Shown here in pieces: positions 35,991-46,359 of a DNA stretch of 50,737 bases (position 1 is its first letter; every line of letters starts with the position of its first letter). The translations under genes were made by a program, and so were the position numbers. This DNA is from Saprospiraceae bacterium (lineage in GTDB: Bacteria > Bacteroidota > Bacteroidia > Chitinophagales > Saprospiraceae): NCBI GenBank assembly GCA_020629935.1, contig JAHDCJ010000018.1, positions 1-50,737 of the forward strand, in the 5' to 3' direction. The notes under the pieces are model-generated. The model made no database searches. It had not been told where the DNA came from and saw only the letters and a list, made by a program, of their open reading frames with translations.

Positions 35991-37129
35991 GTTTCTATAC
36001 ACAAAAACGAATTGGAATTCTTTTTAATTCAAGTGCCAACTGGCTAGGTGGAGTTTACTATCTAGTAAATTTGGTAAATACCTTTCATAAGGTAGAACTC
36101 GAGAAAGAAAAAAAGCCAACGTTCATAATTTTCTATACAGATCTATCTGAACCTTTCATCAAGCTGTTCGAATATGATCAAATTGAATTTGTGAAAATCA
36201 TCTGGAAAAGTGAGAAAAGAATGTTCCTGCACTCCTTGTTATCTAGGAGGAATGCATTTATGCTAAAAGAATTCGATCGTCACAAATTGGATGGACTTTA
36301 TCCATTCAATAATTTTCCCGTAAAAACTACATCTTCTACCAAACTAATATCTTGGTACCCAGATTTACAACATAAAGTTTATCCTCAACATTTCTCTAAA
36401 TTTCGTTTATGGCAAAGAGAATTTAGAGCAAAGAAATTACTCGAACATTCTCCACATTTAGTCGTATCCAGTCAAGCCGTCTTAGCAGACTTTAAGAGAT
36501 TTTACGATTTTGAAAAAGTAAAGTATTCCGTGCTTCCTTTTGTCTCACTTACAGCTAAAACGAATTTTGTAGAACTACATACCTTAACCGAAAAATATAA
36601 AATTCAATCACCCTTTTTCTTGGTTTCAAATCAATTTTATAAGCACAAAGATCACATATGCGTGCTTCGTGCTATTCAAAAGTTAAAAGAAAAAGGCGTC
36701 AAAGTAAATGTAGTCATGACAGGCAAAATGGAAGACTATAGGGATCCAAATCACGTAGGCAAGCTATTCCAATACATAAAAGATAATTCCTTAGACAACC
36801 ATCTCAAGTTATTAGGAGTCATACCAAGAAATGAACAATTAAGCTTAATGAAATTTGCTTTAGCTATAATTCAATCTAGCCTGTTCGAAGGATGGAGCAC
36901 GGTGATTGAAGATGCCAAGTCATTAAAAGCATCAATCATTGCTTCTGGTATTGATATTCATAAAGAACAGTTGAGTGATCAGGGTTTAATTTACAAACCC
37001 AGCGATGCAGATGCCTTGGCAAATTGTATGTTGCAATGTTTGAAAAACCCCGATTTGGCTAAAACGAATTTTAATTACGACAACCATATTCGGACCTTTA
37101 CACAACAATTTATTCAATTATTTGAATGA
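35987..37129 (+). CDS. Glycosyltransferase family 4
   Basis: A 380-residue GT-B enzyme. The N-terminal RIGILFNSSANWLGGVYYLVNLV has the glycine-rich acceptor loop. SSLFEGWSTVIEDAKSLK is a known GT4 variant with two glutamates (EGWSTVIED), and SNQFYKHKDHICVLRAI marks the donor domain start. The start ATG overlaps the WcaF-type gene by 4 bases, and the stop overlaps the next GT2 by 4 bases. Donor unknown; perhaps GDP-fucose or GDP-mannose given the neighbours. Confidence 0.9.
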   Translation: MSFYTQKRIGILFNSSANWLGGVYYLVNLVNTFHKVELEKEKKPTFIIFYTDLSEPFIKLFEYDQIEFVKIIWKSEKRMFLHSLLSRRNAFMLKEFDRHKLDGLYPFNNFPVKTTSSTKLISWYPDLQHKVYPQHFSKFRLWQREFRAKKLLEHSPHLVVSSQAVLADFKRFYDFEKVKYSVLPFVSLTAKTNFVELHTLTEKYKIQSPFFLVSNQFYKHKDHICVLRAIQKLKEKGVKVNVVMTGKMEDYRDPNHVGKLFQYIKDNSLDNHLKLLGVIPRNEQLSLMKFALAIIQSSLFEGWSTVIEDAKSLKASIIASGIDIHKEQLSDQGLIYKPSDADALANCMLQCLKNPDLAKTNFNYDNHIRTFTQQFIQLFE

Positions 37130-37875
37130 AAGTATCCATCATTACTACGAGTTATAATTCTGAATTAACAATTAGAGATACTTTACAATCTGTTGCTTCT
37201 CAATCAATGATAAGTCAGATCGAACATATTGTGGTCGATGGCCATTCTAACGATAGTTCAGTGGCAATTATAAAGTCTTTTGAACATATTTCTCGATTTA
37301 TATCAGAACCCGATAATGGTATTTACGATGCTATGAATAAAGGCGTGAATTTGGCTACTGGTGATGTTATCGGTTTTTTAAATTCCGATGATTTTTTCAC
37401 GGATTCTTTAGTAATAGAAAAGATTATTAAAACATTTGAAAAAAACAAAGTAGATGCTGTTTACGGAGACCTATTTTATGTACATAAAAAGGATAAAAAG
37501 AAAGTGACTAGAAAATGGTTTGCCGGCGGTTATACAAAAGAAAGGTTTTTAAAGGGATGGATGCCCCCTCACCCAACTTTTTACGTCAAAAAAGAGGTGT
37601 TTATTCGATATGGAAATTTTAATTTAGAGTTAAAGTCCGCTGCAGACTATGAATTGATGCTCAGGTTCTTGTACAAATACAATATACTAGCGTCATATAT
37701 TCCATACACCTTAGTAATGATGAGAGAAGGGGGAATTAGTAATAGCTCTATCTTAAATCGATTGAAAGCCAATCAAGAAGATTCCAAAGCATGGAAAATC
37801 AATGGGTTAAAACCTAAGTTTTATACAAAATTTTTAAAACCAATTACAAAAATTAAACAATTCATAGGCAATTAA
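37126..37875 (+). CDS. Glycosyltransferase family 2
   Basis: A 249-residue GT-A enzyme: [56 protein letters not shown] and FLNSDDFF with the DD metal site. The [13 protein letters not shown] segment and ADYELMLRF are typical of the WcaE/WbbD-like group. It is similar in layout to the 24538 gene product (same SEPDxGIYxAMNKG segment), so the two may be distant paralogues. Sixteen bases before gmd. Confidence 0.92.
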   Translation: MKVSIITTSYNSELTIRDTLQSVASQSMISQIEHIVVDGHSNDSSVAIIKSFEHISRFISEPDNGIYDAMNKGVNLATGDVIGFLNSDDFFTDSLVIEKIIKTFEKNKVDAVYGDLFYVHKKDKKKVTRKWFAGGYTKERFLKGWMPPHPTFYVKKEVFIRYGNFNLELKSAADYELMLRFLYKYNILASYIPYTLVMMREGGISNSSILNRLKANQEDSKAWKINGLKPKFYTKFLKPITKIKQFIGN

Positions 37876-37891
37876 GCCAAATTACTGTGTT

Positions 37892-39004
37892 ATGAAGAAA
37901 GCATTAATTACCGGAGTTACTGGACAGGATGGAGCATATCTTTCCGATTTCTTATTGAAGAAAGGTTATGAAGTACATGGGATCAAAAGAAGATCTTCAT
38001 TATTTAATACTGCACGAATTGACCATTTATATGAAGACCCTCATGTAGACAATAGAAAGTTCATTTTGCATTATGGAGACCTTTCGGATTCTACGAATAT
38101 CATAAGAATCATTAAAGAGGTCCAGCCTGACGAAATTTACAACTTAGGGGCAATGTCGCATGTCAAAGTTAGTTTTGATGCACCAGAATACGCGGCAGAT
38201 GTAGACGGTATCGGAACATTGAGAATACTAGAAGCTGTTCGTTTATTAGGCTTAACGCAAAAAACGAAGATATACCAAGCATCAACTTCGGAGTTATATG
38301 GTTTAGTTCAAGAAGTTCCTCAGAAAGAGACAACTCCTTTTTATCCCAGATCTCCTTATGCCGTAGCTAAAATGTACGCCTATTGGATCACAGTAAATTA
38401 CAGAGAAGCTTATGACATATTTGCATGTAATGGGATTTTATTCAATCATGAAAGTCCTTTGAGAGGAGAAACTTTTGTAACCAGAAAGATCACCAGAGCA
38501 ACAGCAAAAATTGGATTAGGACTACAAGATAAAATGTACTTAGGAAATATGGATGCCAAGAGAGATTGGGGACATGCTAAGGACTATGTTGAATTGATGT
38601 GGAAAATTTTACAACATGACAATGCCGAGGATTGGGTAATCGCTACTGGTGTAACGACCAGTGTTAGAGATTTTGTAAGATTATCTTTTAAAGAAATCGG
38701 TGTTGAGTTGGACTTTAGAGGCGAAGGTGAAGCAGAAGTAGCCGTTGTTGTTGGATCTACAAATCCTGAATATCAAGTAAATATTGGTCAAGAAGTGGTT
38801 GCGGTTGATCCACAATATTATCGTCCTACAGAAGTAGAATTGCTTATTGGTGATCCTACAAAAGCTAAGACACTTTTGGATTGGGAACCTTCCTATAACC
38901 TAGAAGCACTTTGCGCTGAAATGGTAAAGGCTGATATTGAATTATTTAAAAGAGATCAAGTATTGAAGAATGCTGGTTTTTCGATAAAAAATGAGTTTGA
39001 ATAA
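37892..39004 (+). CDS. gmd: GDP-mannose 4,6-dehydratase
   Basis: First step from GDP-D-mannose to GDP-L-fucose, in the cytosol. 370 residues; NADP-binding [10 protein letters not shown] at the N-terminus, STSELYG catalytic region, YxxxK at Y156/K160, and the family signature [17 protein letters not shown]. The sequence is complete with no missing key residues. The following fcl begins directly after its stop, so the two enzymes should be made together. They also feed any other GDP-6-deoxy sugar, but paired with fcl the product is fucose. Confidence 0.97.
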   Translation: MKKALITGVTGQDGAYLSDFLLKKGYEVHGIKRRSSLFNTARIDHLYEDPHVDNRKFILHYGDLSDSTNIIRIIKEVQPDEIYNLGAMSHVKVSFDAPEYAADVDGIGTLRILEAVRLLGLTQKTKIYQASTSELYGLVQEVPQKETTPFYPRSPYAVAKMYAYWITVNYREAYDIFACNGILFNHESPLRGETFVTRKITRATAKIGLGLQDKMYLGNMDAKRDWGHAKDYVELMWKILQHDNAEDWVIATGVTTSVRDFVRLSFKEIGVELDFRGEGEAEVAVVVGSTNPEYQVNIGQEVVAVDPQYYRPTEVELLIGDPTKAKTLLDWEPSYNLEALCAEMVKADIELFKRDQVLKNAGFSIKNEFE

Positions 39005-39937
39005 ATGAAAAAAGAAAGTAAAATTTATGTAGCTGGACATCGTGGAATGGTAGGTTCTGCTATTTGTCGATTACTTGGCAAAGAAGGATATAATAATTTA
39101 TTGCACTATTCGAGTAGTGAATTAGATCTTAGAAATCAATCAGATGTTAACGATATGATGTTGCAAGAAAAACCTGAATATATTTTTCTTGCTGCTGCAA
39201 AAGTTGGAGGTATTTATGCAAATAATACTTATCGTGGTGAATTTTTGTATGATAACTTAATGATTCAAAACAATCTTATTCATTCAGCACATGTACATAA
39301 GGTGAAAAAATTGCTTTTTCTCGGATCATCTTGTATATATCCGAAAATGGCTCCACAACCCATAAAAGAAGATTATCTACTAACTGGAACATTAGAGCCT
39401 ACAAACGAACCATATGCAATAGCGAAAATCGCTGGAATTAAAATGTGTGACGCTTATAGAATTCAATATGGGTGTAATTTTATTTCAGCAATGCCCACGA
39501 ACCTATACGGTCCAAATGACAGTTATGATCTTAATAATTCTCATGTTCTTCCAGCCCTAATTAGAAAATTCCATGAGGCGAAAAAAAATAATTCTTCGGA
39601 AGTTGTAATGTGGGGTACAGGATCTCCAACACGAGAGTTTTTACATGTTGATGACTTAGCGCGAGCATGTTACTTTATGATGCACAATTACAATGAAGCT
39701 GGACCATTAAATGTAGGAACGGGAATTGAAACTTCAATTTTAAGTTTAGCACAAATTATCCAAAAAGTAGTTGGCTTTGAAGGGAAAATTATAAATGATT
39801 TAAGTAAACCAGATGGAACCCCGAGGAAACTCATGGATGTTGGTAAAATTCAAAACCTAGGCTGGAAACATACAATCGAGCTAAATGAAGGCGTAACTGA
39901 TGTATACAAAAATATTCAAAGTCAGGACTGGTACTAA
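39005..39937 (+). CDS. fcl: GDP-L-fucose synthase
   Basis: 3,5-epimerase and 4-reductase turning GDP-4-keto-6-deoxymannose into GDP-L-fucose. 310 residues; NADP motif [25 protein letters not shown] (the conserved serine/cysteine area), Y137/K141 of YxxxK, and the terminal [12 protein letters not shown], all as in WcaG/Fcl. Starts at the base after gmd's stop. Supplies the GT11-like fucosyltransferase and perhaps other transferases in the operon. Confidence 0.96.
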   Translation: MKKESKIYVAGHRGMVGSAICRLLGKEGYNNLLHYSSSELDLRNQSDVNDMMLQEKPEYIFLAAAKVGGIYANNTYRGEFLYDNLMIQNNLIHSAHVHKVKKLLFLGSSCIYPKMAPQPIKEDYLLTGTLEPTNEPYAIAKIAGIKMCDAYRIQYGCNFISAMPTNLYGPNDSYDLNNSHVLPALIRKFHEAKKNNSSEVVMWGTGSPTREFLHVDDLARACYFMMHNYNEAGPLNVGTGIETSILSLAQIIQKVVGFEGKIINDLSKPDGTPRKLMDVGKIQNLGWKHTIELNEGVTDVYKNIQSQDWY

Positions 39938-39964
39938 TACAACAATTTAAACTGGCGTAAACAA

Positions 39965-41029
39965 GTGGAAAATAAAAATAGATACATTGCCATTATGGCT
40001 GGAGGGATTGGGTCTAGGTTTTGGCCAGCCAGTACCTCAAGAAAGCCAAAACAGTTTCTAGATATCCTAGGAGTCGGCAAATCCTTGATTAGAATGACCT
40101 TCGAACGTTGTCTGAATTTGGTGCCTGTAGAGAATGTTTTGATTGTAACCAATGAAAACTATCGAGCTCTAGTTAAAGAACATCTACCGGAACTGCCAGA
40201 TGCTAATATTTTAGGCGAGCCCTCAATGAACAATACAGCGCCATGTATTGCTTGGACGGCATTACATCTTAATGCAAAGAGCTCGAAGGCCACTTTTGCT
40301 GTTTTGCCTTCGGATCACGTCATTTTGAAAGAAGAAGCGTACATTAAAAAATTAGCGCAAGCTTTCGGCTTCGCAGAGCAGAACAAAGCCTTGGTTACAT
40401 TGGGAATCTCCCCAACCCGACCTGATACGGGCTATGGATATATAGAATCCTCCAACGCTAATGATTCAGAGGAGATATTGAAGGTTTCTTCATTTAAAGA
40501 AAAACCAGATTTAAAAACAGCACAACATTATGTTGACTCGGGTAACTACTATTGGAATGCTGGTATGTTTATTTGGAGCGTAGAAAGTATTCTAGATTCA
40601 TTCCAAACCAATGCCCCAGATATCTTAAAAGTTCTCAATGCAAAACCTGAGCAATATGGTACTGTGAACGAAAAATTTTACATCAACGAGGTATATCCAA
40701 ACACAGAAAACATCTCTGTAGATTACGCCATTTTAGAAAGGGCGTCTAATGTATTTACAATTCCTTCGGACATTGGGTGGTCAGACTTAGGGACATGGAA
40801 CAGTTTACATGCCTTTGTGGATAAAGATCAAAATCTCTGTGCCGTAATCGGTGAACAAACATTTCTACAAGAAACTCAAAACACCATTGTAAGATCAGAT
40901 AGTGAAAAAGTAGTTGTGATCAAAGGGCTTAATAATTTCATCGTTGTTGATGAGCCCGATGCACTCCTTATCTATCCAAAAACCGACGAACAAGAAATTA
41001 AACAGCTGGTGAAATCCATCCTCAAATAA
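39965..41029 (+). CDS. manC: Mannose-1-phosphate guanylyltransferase (short form)
   Basis: Makes GDP-mannose, the substrate of Gmd, from mannose-1-phosphate and GTP. 354 residues: pyrophosphorylase signature GGIGSRFWPASTSRKPKQFLD at the N-terminus, FKEKPD and YYWNAGMFIW in the middle, and IGWSDLGTWNSL. There is no C-terminal phosphomannose isomerase domain, so isomerase and phosphomannomutase activities must come from elsewhere. GTG start 27 bases after fcl. The next gene overlaps its stop by one base. Confidence 0.95.
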   Translation: MENKNRYIAIMAGGIGSRFWPASTSRKPKQFLDILGVGKSLIRMTFERCLNLVPVENVLIVTNENYRALVKEHLPELPDANILGEPSMNNTAPCIAWTALHLNAKSSKATFAVLPSDHVILKEEAYIKKLAQAFGFAEQNKALVTLGISPTRPDTGYGYIESSNANDSEEILKVSSFKEKPDLKTAQHYVDSGNYYWNAGMFIWSVESILDSFQTNAPDILKVLNAKPEQYGTVNEKFYINEVYPNTENISVDYAILERASNVFTIPSDIGWSDLGTWNSLHAFVDKDQNLCAVIGEQTFLQETQNTIVRSDSEKVVVIKGLNNFIVVDEPDALLIYPKTDEQEIKQLVKSILK

Positions 41030-42171
41030 TGGATTTGTCTTGTGCAGAAATAACCAAAAAGAGAATTGCCATAGTGGCTAACTCCACATGGAATATCTAC
41101 AATTTTCGACTTAACGTCGTGAAGAAGTTTGTTGAAATGGGCAATATCGTTTTTGTTATTGCTCCTGTAGATGAATATATCTCTTATAAAGAACAATTTC
41201 CTGGCGTAAAACATATCCCTCTTCGATACCTTGATCGAGATGCGAAAAATCCAATTAAAGATCTTTTACTCATTGAGGAGTTTAGAAGAAAGTACAAAAG
41301 ATTAAAACTAGATCTCATTCTTCATTATACCCACAAGCCAAACATTTATGGAACTATCGCTGCAAGGATAAGTGGTATACCTTCAGTTTCGGTAGTTACA
41401 GGATTAGGGTATACTTTTATAAACAAAGGACTTGTCAATTCCGTAACAAAAATGTTGTATCGGATTTCAAGTTCATTTCACAAAAAAATTATCTTTGAAA
41501 ATCAAGATGATCTTGCTTTCTTTAAAGAACTAAATATTGTGAGAAATGGAGAAGGTGTAGCAATTAAGGGTTGTGGTGTTGATCTCCAACATTACCAACC
41601 TTCTTCCAATGGGATTTTCCACGATAAAATAGTCTTTACATTTATTGGGCGACTTTTGAAAGATAAGGGAATAAGAGAATTTGTTAGGGCCGCAGAATTA
41701 ATTAAATCCAAATACGACAATGTTGAATTTTGGGTTATTGGAGAATTGGATGAGGGTAATCCAAGTACTATATCGTCCGAGACGCTCGCCAATTGGGTAA
41801 ATGAAGACATTATTGACTATCATGGGTTTGTGAAAGACATTCGTCCTCTAGTAAAAAAATCCAACTGTATCGTACTACCTTCGTATAGAGAGGGAATGCC
41901 GCGAATTGTAATTGAAGCCCAAGCTATGGGCAAACCAGTTATAACTACTGATGTCCCAGGATGCCGCGAATCAATAGAACCAAATAAATCAGGCTATTTA
42001 GTTGACGTTAAAAGTGCAGAGGGTCTTTCCATAGCACTAGATAAGTTTATAAAACTATCAAAAGAACAACGACTAAAAATGGGTCTTAAGGGTCGACAGA
42101 AAGCGGAAGCGGAGTTTGGACAAGATCATATCGCTGAACAGATTTATACTATCTGTCTCTCCGTCTTATAA
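41029..42171 (+). CDS. Glycosyltransferase family 4, PglA-like
   Basis: A 380-residue GT-B enzyme. RIAIVANSTWNIYNFRLNVVKKF and the HYTHKPNIYGTIAARISGIPSVSVVTGLGY segment are typical of the PglA/WfcD-like group, which often adds the second sugar to an undecaprenyl-linked HexNAc. FTFIGRLLKDKGIREFV opens the donor domain and SYREGMPRIVIEAQAMGKPVI has the full EX7E pair. It is the last plus-strand gene of the operon and its end overlaps by 28 bases with the end of the convergent GT gene. In similar loci the initiating sugar transferase follows such a gene; here none does. Confidence 0.92.
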   Translation: MDLSCAEITKKRIAIVANSTWNIYNFRLNVVKKFVEMGNIVFVIAPVDEYISYKEQFPGVKHIPLRYLDRDAKNPIKDLLLIEEFRRKYKRLKLDLILHYTHKPNIYGTIAARISGIPSVSVVTGLGYTFINKGLVNSVTKMLYRISSSFHKKIIFENQDDLAFFKELNIVRNGEGVAIKGCGVDLQHYQPSSNGIFHDKIVFTFIGRLLKDKGIREFVRAAELIKSKYDNVEFWVIGELDEGNPSTISSETLANWVNEDIIDYHGFVKDIRPLVKKSNCIVLPSYREGMPRIVIEAQAMGKPVITTDVPGCRESIEPNKSGYLVDVKSAEGLSIALDKFIKLSKEQRLKMGLKGRQKAEAEFGQDHIAEQIYTICLSVL

Positions 42172-43262
42172 AAGTTTATTCTTTTTAAGACCTCACCTAA
42201 TACTACCTTCCAATCCAAGTTTTCTTGAGCATAGAGTTTAATTTCTTTTGGATTTAAACTTACACCTTCCAAAAATTCACTTACTTTATCTAAATCTATT
42301 GCAAGGTCAGACTCTTCATTATATTGAACAAATCCACACTTACTTGGGAATGAAGAATCAAATGTGCTTAAAATAAAAGGTAGTCCTCTTGCACAATATT
42401 CCCTATGTTTTAAGGACGAATTATAGTTTACCCCTTTACGATGCATTCCTAATGTGCCGATACCAATATCAATATCATCAAATGCCTTATCTAGTTCTTT
42501 TCCCTTTAATACACCTGCAAAACGAACTCTATCTGCAATTTGAAGCTCGGATACAAGTTCTTTTAGTCTTTTTACTTCTGAACCCTCTCCCACAATCATA
42601 AGGCTAGTATTTCTAAGTGATTCTTTCATACCGAGTAAAACCCGGTCTAATCCATGCCAGTTTTTCCATTTTCCTATGGCAATCATCCGTAAAACTGACG
42701 AATCGTAATTTGCTTTTCTTATTGGGAGAGATTTAACATTTATTCCATTTATCGATGAAATACAAGTCACTCCAGAAATGCTTTTTTCAGGTCCATAGTG
42801 AATAAAAAAATCAATATACTTTCTAAGTTTTTCTCTCCAAAAAGATTCATATCCAATAAACATATTTGTAATACCACTAAATTCTTTATTGTAGGGAAAG
42901 GTCGGCATATCTATAACCAACTTTGTATTTATACTTGTCTTTATTGACTTGCAAAAACTTAAAAACGTAGCGTTCGAAAAAGGGTATCTAATGAAGATTA
43001 AATCATATTCTTTGGGATTTATATAATCCTTTAGAAAAGAAAAAAATGTATTATGTTTTATAATAAAGTTTTGAAACGAATTATCAATTCTAATGGAGCG
43101 TATTGACTTTTTATTAAATAAAATTGAATCAAAAGAGTGATTTATGATATCTACCTGATGTCCTAAGTTTTTAAGTGCCAATTTTTGACTTCTCATCTTG
43201 TTGACAATTCCAGCGTGCGCAGAAACATCAATATTTACACGATATATTAGAAGTAATTTCAT
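42144..43262 (-). CDS. Glycosyltransferase, GT-B fold, family 4-like
   Basis: A 372-residue transferase on the minus strand. KLLLIYRVNIDVSAHAGIVNKM opens the acceptor domain; VLRMIAIGKWKNWHGLDRVLLGM and SLMIVGEGSEVKRLKEL mark the donor domain; SSLKHREYCARGLPFI stands at the EX7E place with one glutamate kept. The ATG at 43262 gives the normal N-terminus; an in-frame ATG at 43298 would add 12 residues. A TATCTTTG sequence on the minus strand (43275-43282) between the two fits the Bacteroidota -7 promoter element and favours the inner start. Its tail overlaps the plus-strand operon end. Confidence 0.85.
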   Translation of the reverse strand: MKLLLIYRVNIDVSAHAGIVNKMRSQKLALKNLGHQVDIINHSFDSILFNKKSIRSIRIDNSFQNFIIKHNTFFSFLKDYINPKEYDLIFIRYPFSNATFLSFCKSIKTSINTKLVIDMPTFPYNKEFSGITNMFIGYESFWREKLRKYIDFFIHYGPEKSISGVTCISSINGINVKSLPIRKANYDSSVLRMIAIGKWKNWHGLDRVLLGMKESLRNTSLMIVGEGSEVKRLKELVSELQIADRVRFAGVLKGKELDKAFDDIDIGIGTLGMHRKGVNYNSSLKHREYCARGLPFILSTFDSSFPSKCGFVQYNEESDLAIDLDKVSEFLEGVSLNPKEIKLYAQENLDWKVVLGEVLKRINFYKTERQIV

Positions 43263-43366
43263 TTCAAAAACAATCAAAGATAAAACTCCAACATTCATAT
43301 TTGGCTTATCCTCAAAATTGATAAGAAATAAAAATATAAAGTAGTTTAGTACTTGTTTATAAGGCG
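43263..43366. promoter_or_regulatory. Divergent intergenic region with candidate Bacteroidota -7 box
   Basis: Two genes read away from this 104-base AT-rich gap, so promoters for both should lie here. On the minus strand 43282-43275 reads TATCTTTG, a full match to the TAnnTTTG -7 element known for Bacteroidota, 12 bases before the ATG at 43262. I see no matching -33 TTG at the usual spacing and no clear element for the plus-strand gene. The location is firm; the exact promoter is a guess. Confidence 0.35.
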
Positions 43367-45049
43367 ATGAAAAAATTTACTCTATCCTATTTTTTGTTTT
43401 TTTTCGGCACAGTTTTGTTTTATGTTTTGATTGAAAATAAATCCTTGTTTTTTGAATTACAAAACATTTATAAAATCCAGGAAAACATTTGGAAGCCTTT
43501 ACTATATGCCTCAAACTATGTTCTATGTATTTGCGGACTTCTGATCCTACTATTTTCAAAACATTGGATTGTACACATACTTTCATTACTGTTATTTTTC
43601 TTTTGCTTTTGGATTAATCTATCATACAAGCAAATAAACAATATTGGTATTACTTATTCTGATTTAAATATACTCGTCCAAAACATCGGGTTTGGATTGG
43701 GTAAACAATCCTTATATCAATATTCATCGCCTATTTTTATTTCATTCTTGTATAGTCTTGTAACTGTTATTTTTATCCATTGGATTAGGTCAGAAGTTTA
43801 TAAACCTCGTTTTGAGAGTAAATTTTACTTTATCTCATTACTAGGTTTACTAGGTTCTTTTCTAATAATCAGTAATTCCCAGGGAAATAGAATCTCTATG
43901 CCTTCTTTCTACAAAATTCCCAGTTTATTTGCATACGTTCAAAAAAATGACCTTTACGTCGGTGATAGAAAGATTCCATTTTTTAATCCTACGTCGACAG
44001 GATTTGATCACATAGTGTTAATCGTAGATGAAAGTGTAAGAGGAGATCATTTAGGCTTAAATAATCCGGTTTACGCCACCACACCTTATTTAAACTCTAT
44101 TAAAGATTCTCTCATACATAACTTTGGGGTCATTAGTTCAGGCGCAATTTGTAGTGACTACTCTCACATTTTATTAATGACAGGAGTTAAGCAAAGCATG
44201 CTACCCGATCAAAGTAATTATACTAGAATAAATCCTACAATTTTTCAATATGCTAAATCAGCAGGATACCATACATCTTTAATTTATTCTCCAGGCTTTG
44301 AGGATAAACCCAAAGGCTATATGACTCATAGTGATTTCAACTTTATCGACACTCGATATCAAACCCAAATGCTTCATCCTGATATACCTTTCTATGAATT
44401 AGATTTTAAATCATTGGATTATTTAAATGAAACGATAACCAAGAATGAAAAAAGCTTTACCTATTTTTTAAAATACGGTGCTCATTTTCATTATGAAGAA
44501 TCATATCCTGAAAATCACAAAATTTTTCTTCCTACGCAAAAAGCAAATAGTTTTAAAAAAAGAGACAAAACACTACTCACAAACAGTTATCATAATGCCA
44601 TTCTATGGACTGTAGATTCCTTTTTCGAAAATCTCATAAATAACTTGAAAGACGAAAAAGTACTTATTATTTATACTTCTGATCATGGTCAAAACATAAT
44701 GGACTTTCCAAACATTGCAATCACGCATTGCTTAAAAGATTATGCGCCACAAGTAATGGCTGCTGTGCCTTTGTTTCTAATGAGTACCGACGCATCAATT
44801 GTTGATTCTCTGTCGAACAAACCAAAATCAAATTTTGCAACTCACTTTCAAATATTTCCAACTATTCTCGAACACATGGGCTACGACTCTTTAGACATTA
44901 AAAAAGAATATCACAGTTCTTTAAATACATCAGACATTAGAGACATACAACCTATATTCTTTAGTGGAGACATTTATGGGAGAGGAGGATTTTTTACAAA
45001 CCATTTCGACAACACACAATATACTCAAGAAGGCAATCCAAAAGATTGA
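43367..45049 (+). CDS. EptA-like membrane phosphoethanolamine transferase / sulfatase-fold protein
   Basis: A 560-residue inner-membrane enzyme with five N-terminal membrane helices (to about residue 170) and a periplasmic alkaline-phosphatase-fold domain, the EptA/MCR layout. Seen: IVLIVDESVRGDHLG with E222 at the first metal-ligand place, NPVYATTPYLNSI, and IIYTSDHGQN with D439-H440. The nucleophile region, usually CGTxTA with a catalytic threonine, is here SGAICSDYSH (C262-S263), so the nucleophile may be serine 263 or cysteine 262. Such enzymes add phosphoethanolamine to lipid A or glycans. Plus-strand gene alone among minus-strand ones; overlaps the convergent deacetylase gene by 25 bases. 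Confidence 0.82.
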   Translation: MKKFTLSYFLFFFGTVLFYVLIENKSLFFELQNIYKIQENIWKPLLYASNYVLCICGLLILLFSKHWIVHILSLLLFFFCFWINLSYKQINNIGITYSDLNILVQNIGFGLGKQSLYQYSSPIFISFLYSLVTVIFIHWIRSEVYKPRFESKFYFISLLGLLGSFLIISNSQGNRISMPSFYKIPSLFAYVQKNDLYVGDRKIPFFNPTSTGFDHIVLIVDESVRGDHLGLNNPVYATTPYLNSIKDSLIHNFGVISSGAICSDYSHILLMTGVKQSMLPDQSNYTRINPTIFQYAKSAGYHTSLIYSPGFEDKPKGYMTHSDFNFIDTRYQTQMLHPDIPFYELDFKSLDYLNETITKNEKSFTYFLKYGAHFHYEESYPENHKIFLPTQKANSFKKRDKTLLTNSYHNAILWTVDSFFENLINNLKDEKVLIIYTSDHGQNIMDFPNIAITHCLKDYAPQVMAAVPLFLMSTDASIVDSLSNKPKSNFATHFQIFPTILEHMGYDSLDIKKEYHSSLNTSDIRDIQPIFFSGDIYGRGGFFTNHFDNTQYTQEGNPKD

Positions 45050-46359
45050 AATAATTTTAATGCTTTTTCTAAAGATTCGAAATACGGCTCCGTCTTATCA
45101 AAACGAGAGTTATGGAAGTTTAATGTTATATGCGTTCCATTAGTGTTGCTTAGTAAAAAGGCCTGAGCTAATATTTCTAAATCTGTTTCTTCTCTTTTAC
45201 TTTGATTTATTGCCGAGGAATCCATGAAGACCAAAGGGCATTCGATCAAATTGCTTTCTTCTTCTTTTTCAAAATCATATAAACGATAAGGAAAACCAGT
45301 ACCACATCGAAACCCAACATGTTTTGTAAAACCCAATGAAAAGTCTTCCTCTATTCCAGCCTCCAACAATAAGCTCGGTGTCCTTGTAATATCAAAATGC
45401 AAATAATGTTGGCGGCTAATTTTTATGCTGTGGCCTAGGTACTTTTCTAATCTTTCTTTTTCACGTAATATTAAATTTATGTCCTGCCAACTTTCAAAAG
45501 AAGGGTGTACTCCTATTTCGTAATTTCTTTCTCTGCATACTTTAATTGCTTTTTTGAAAATAGGGTCATTAAGTTCGTAGACATTGTCATACGCATGTCC
45601 TCCACCCATTAAAAAAAATATTTTCTTTTGTACATCTTCTCTATAGGTAAGGATTTTATCAAAGGTATTGTAAGGGTCGTCCATCTTATCCTTGCGTAAC
45701 GCCTCCTTTTGATTCAACAACTCTTTTATATTCTTCCTACTCAATACTGTTCCTATCAACTTTTTAGAAAAAGAAAAAGGACCTTTAAATTTTCGAATAA
45801 AATCAATGTCATGCGAAAAGGTCAATGATGTAGCGACATTGGGCAAATCACCTAAAAAAATTTCTTTTAATAAAGCGATTAATCGATCCACTACTGGATA
45901 ATGCTCTATTCTGTTTTTTATAGAAAACAATTCCTCCTCCGTAATCTGAGCCCTATCATTTAATAATTCCTCCTTAACGTCTAATTCTTCAACACGGCTA
46001 ATATGAAAAAAAATGGCTTCTAAAAAATCAAAAGCAAAGACTTTGTCTACTAAAAATGATTGAGAGGGTTGTTGAGTTATCTCAACAGAATGAACTTTAT
46101 ATGATTCGTAAGAATATGCATTAGCAAACAATACCAGATTCTTAATCTGATGTTTATCAGAGAAAAAGTAATCTTGTGCTTTAATAAAAAATTTCTTTGA
46201 GTTCTCATCCTTTTCTAAACCATAAGAAATCCGAACATCCGCAGACTCGCCATTCAATGAAAATGCCATACAATCCGAAAGCAATGGGTTCGCATTTAAA
46301 AAAGACAGAACATAATTCAATCTAGGAAAACTAAATTTCGTATCAATACTAATTTTCAT
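45025..46359 (-). CDS. Polysaccharide deacetylase-like protein (NodB fold, Bacteroidota type)
   Basis: A 444-residue protein without signal peptide. The N-terminal half (to about 170) is the poorly characterised domain often found with this family in Bacteroidota. The C-terminal half is NodB-like: TFSHDIDF (H183-D184-I185-D186, catalytic base and metal aspartate), FFLMGGG, and EIGVHPSFES with H285 as metal ligand. The family removes N- or O-acetyl groups from sugars; here perhaps in the cytosol on a precursor. It overlaps the FemAB-like gene by 4 bases and is often next to such genes in sugar loci. Some members may be inactive, but the motifs seen are intact. Confidence 0.82.
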   Translation of the reverse strand: MKISIDTKFSFPRLNYVLSFLNANPLLSDCMAFSLNGESADVRISYGLEKDENSKKFFIKAQDYFFSDKHQIKNLVLFANAYSYESYKVHSVEITQQPSQSFLVDKVFAFDFLEAIFFHISRVEELDVKEELLNDRAQITEEELFSIKNRIEHYPVVDRLIALLKEIFLGDLPNVATSLTFSHDIDFIRKFKGPFSFSKKLIGTVLSRKNIKELLNQKEALRKDKMDDPYNTFDKILTYREDVQKKIFFLMGGGHAYDNVYELNDPIFKKAIKVCRERNYEIGVHPSFESWQDINLILREKERLEKYLGHSIKISRQHYLHFDITRTPSLLLEAGIEEDFSLGFTKHVGFRCGTGFPYRLYDFEKEEESNLIECPLVFMDSSAINQSKREETDLEILAQAFLLSNTNGTHITLNFHNSRFDKTEPYFESLEKALKLFQSFGLPS

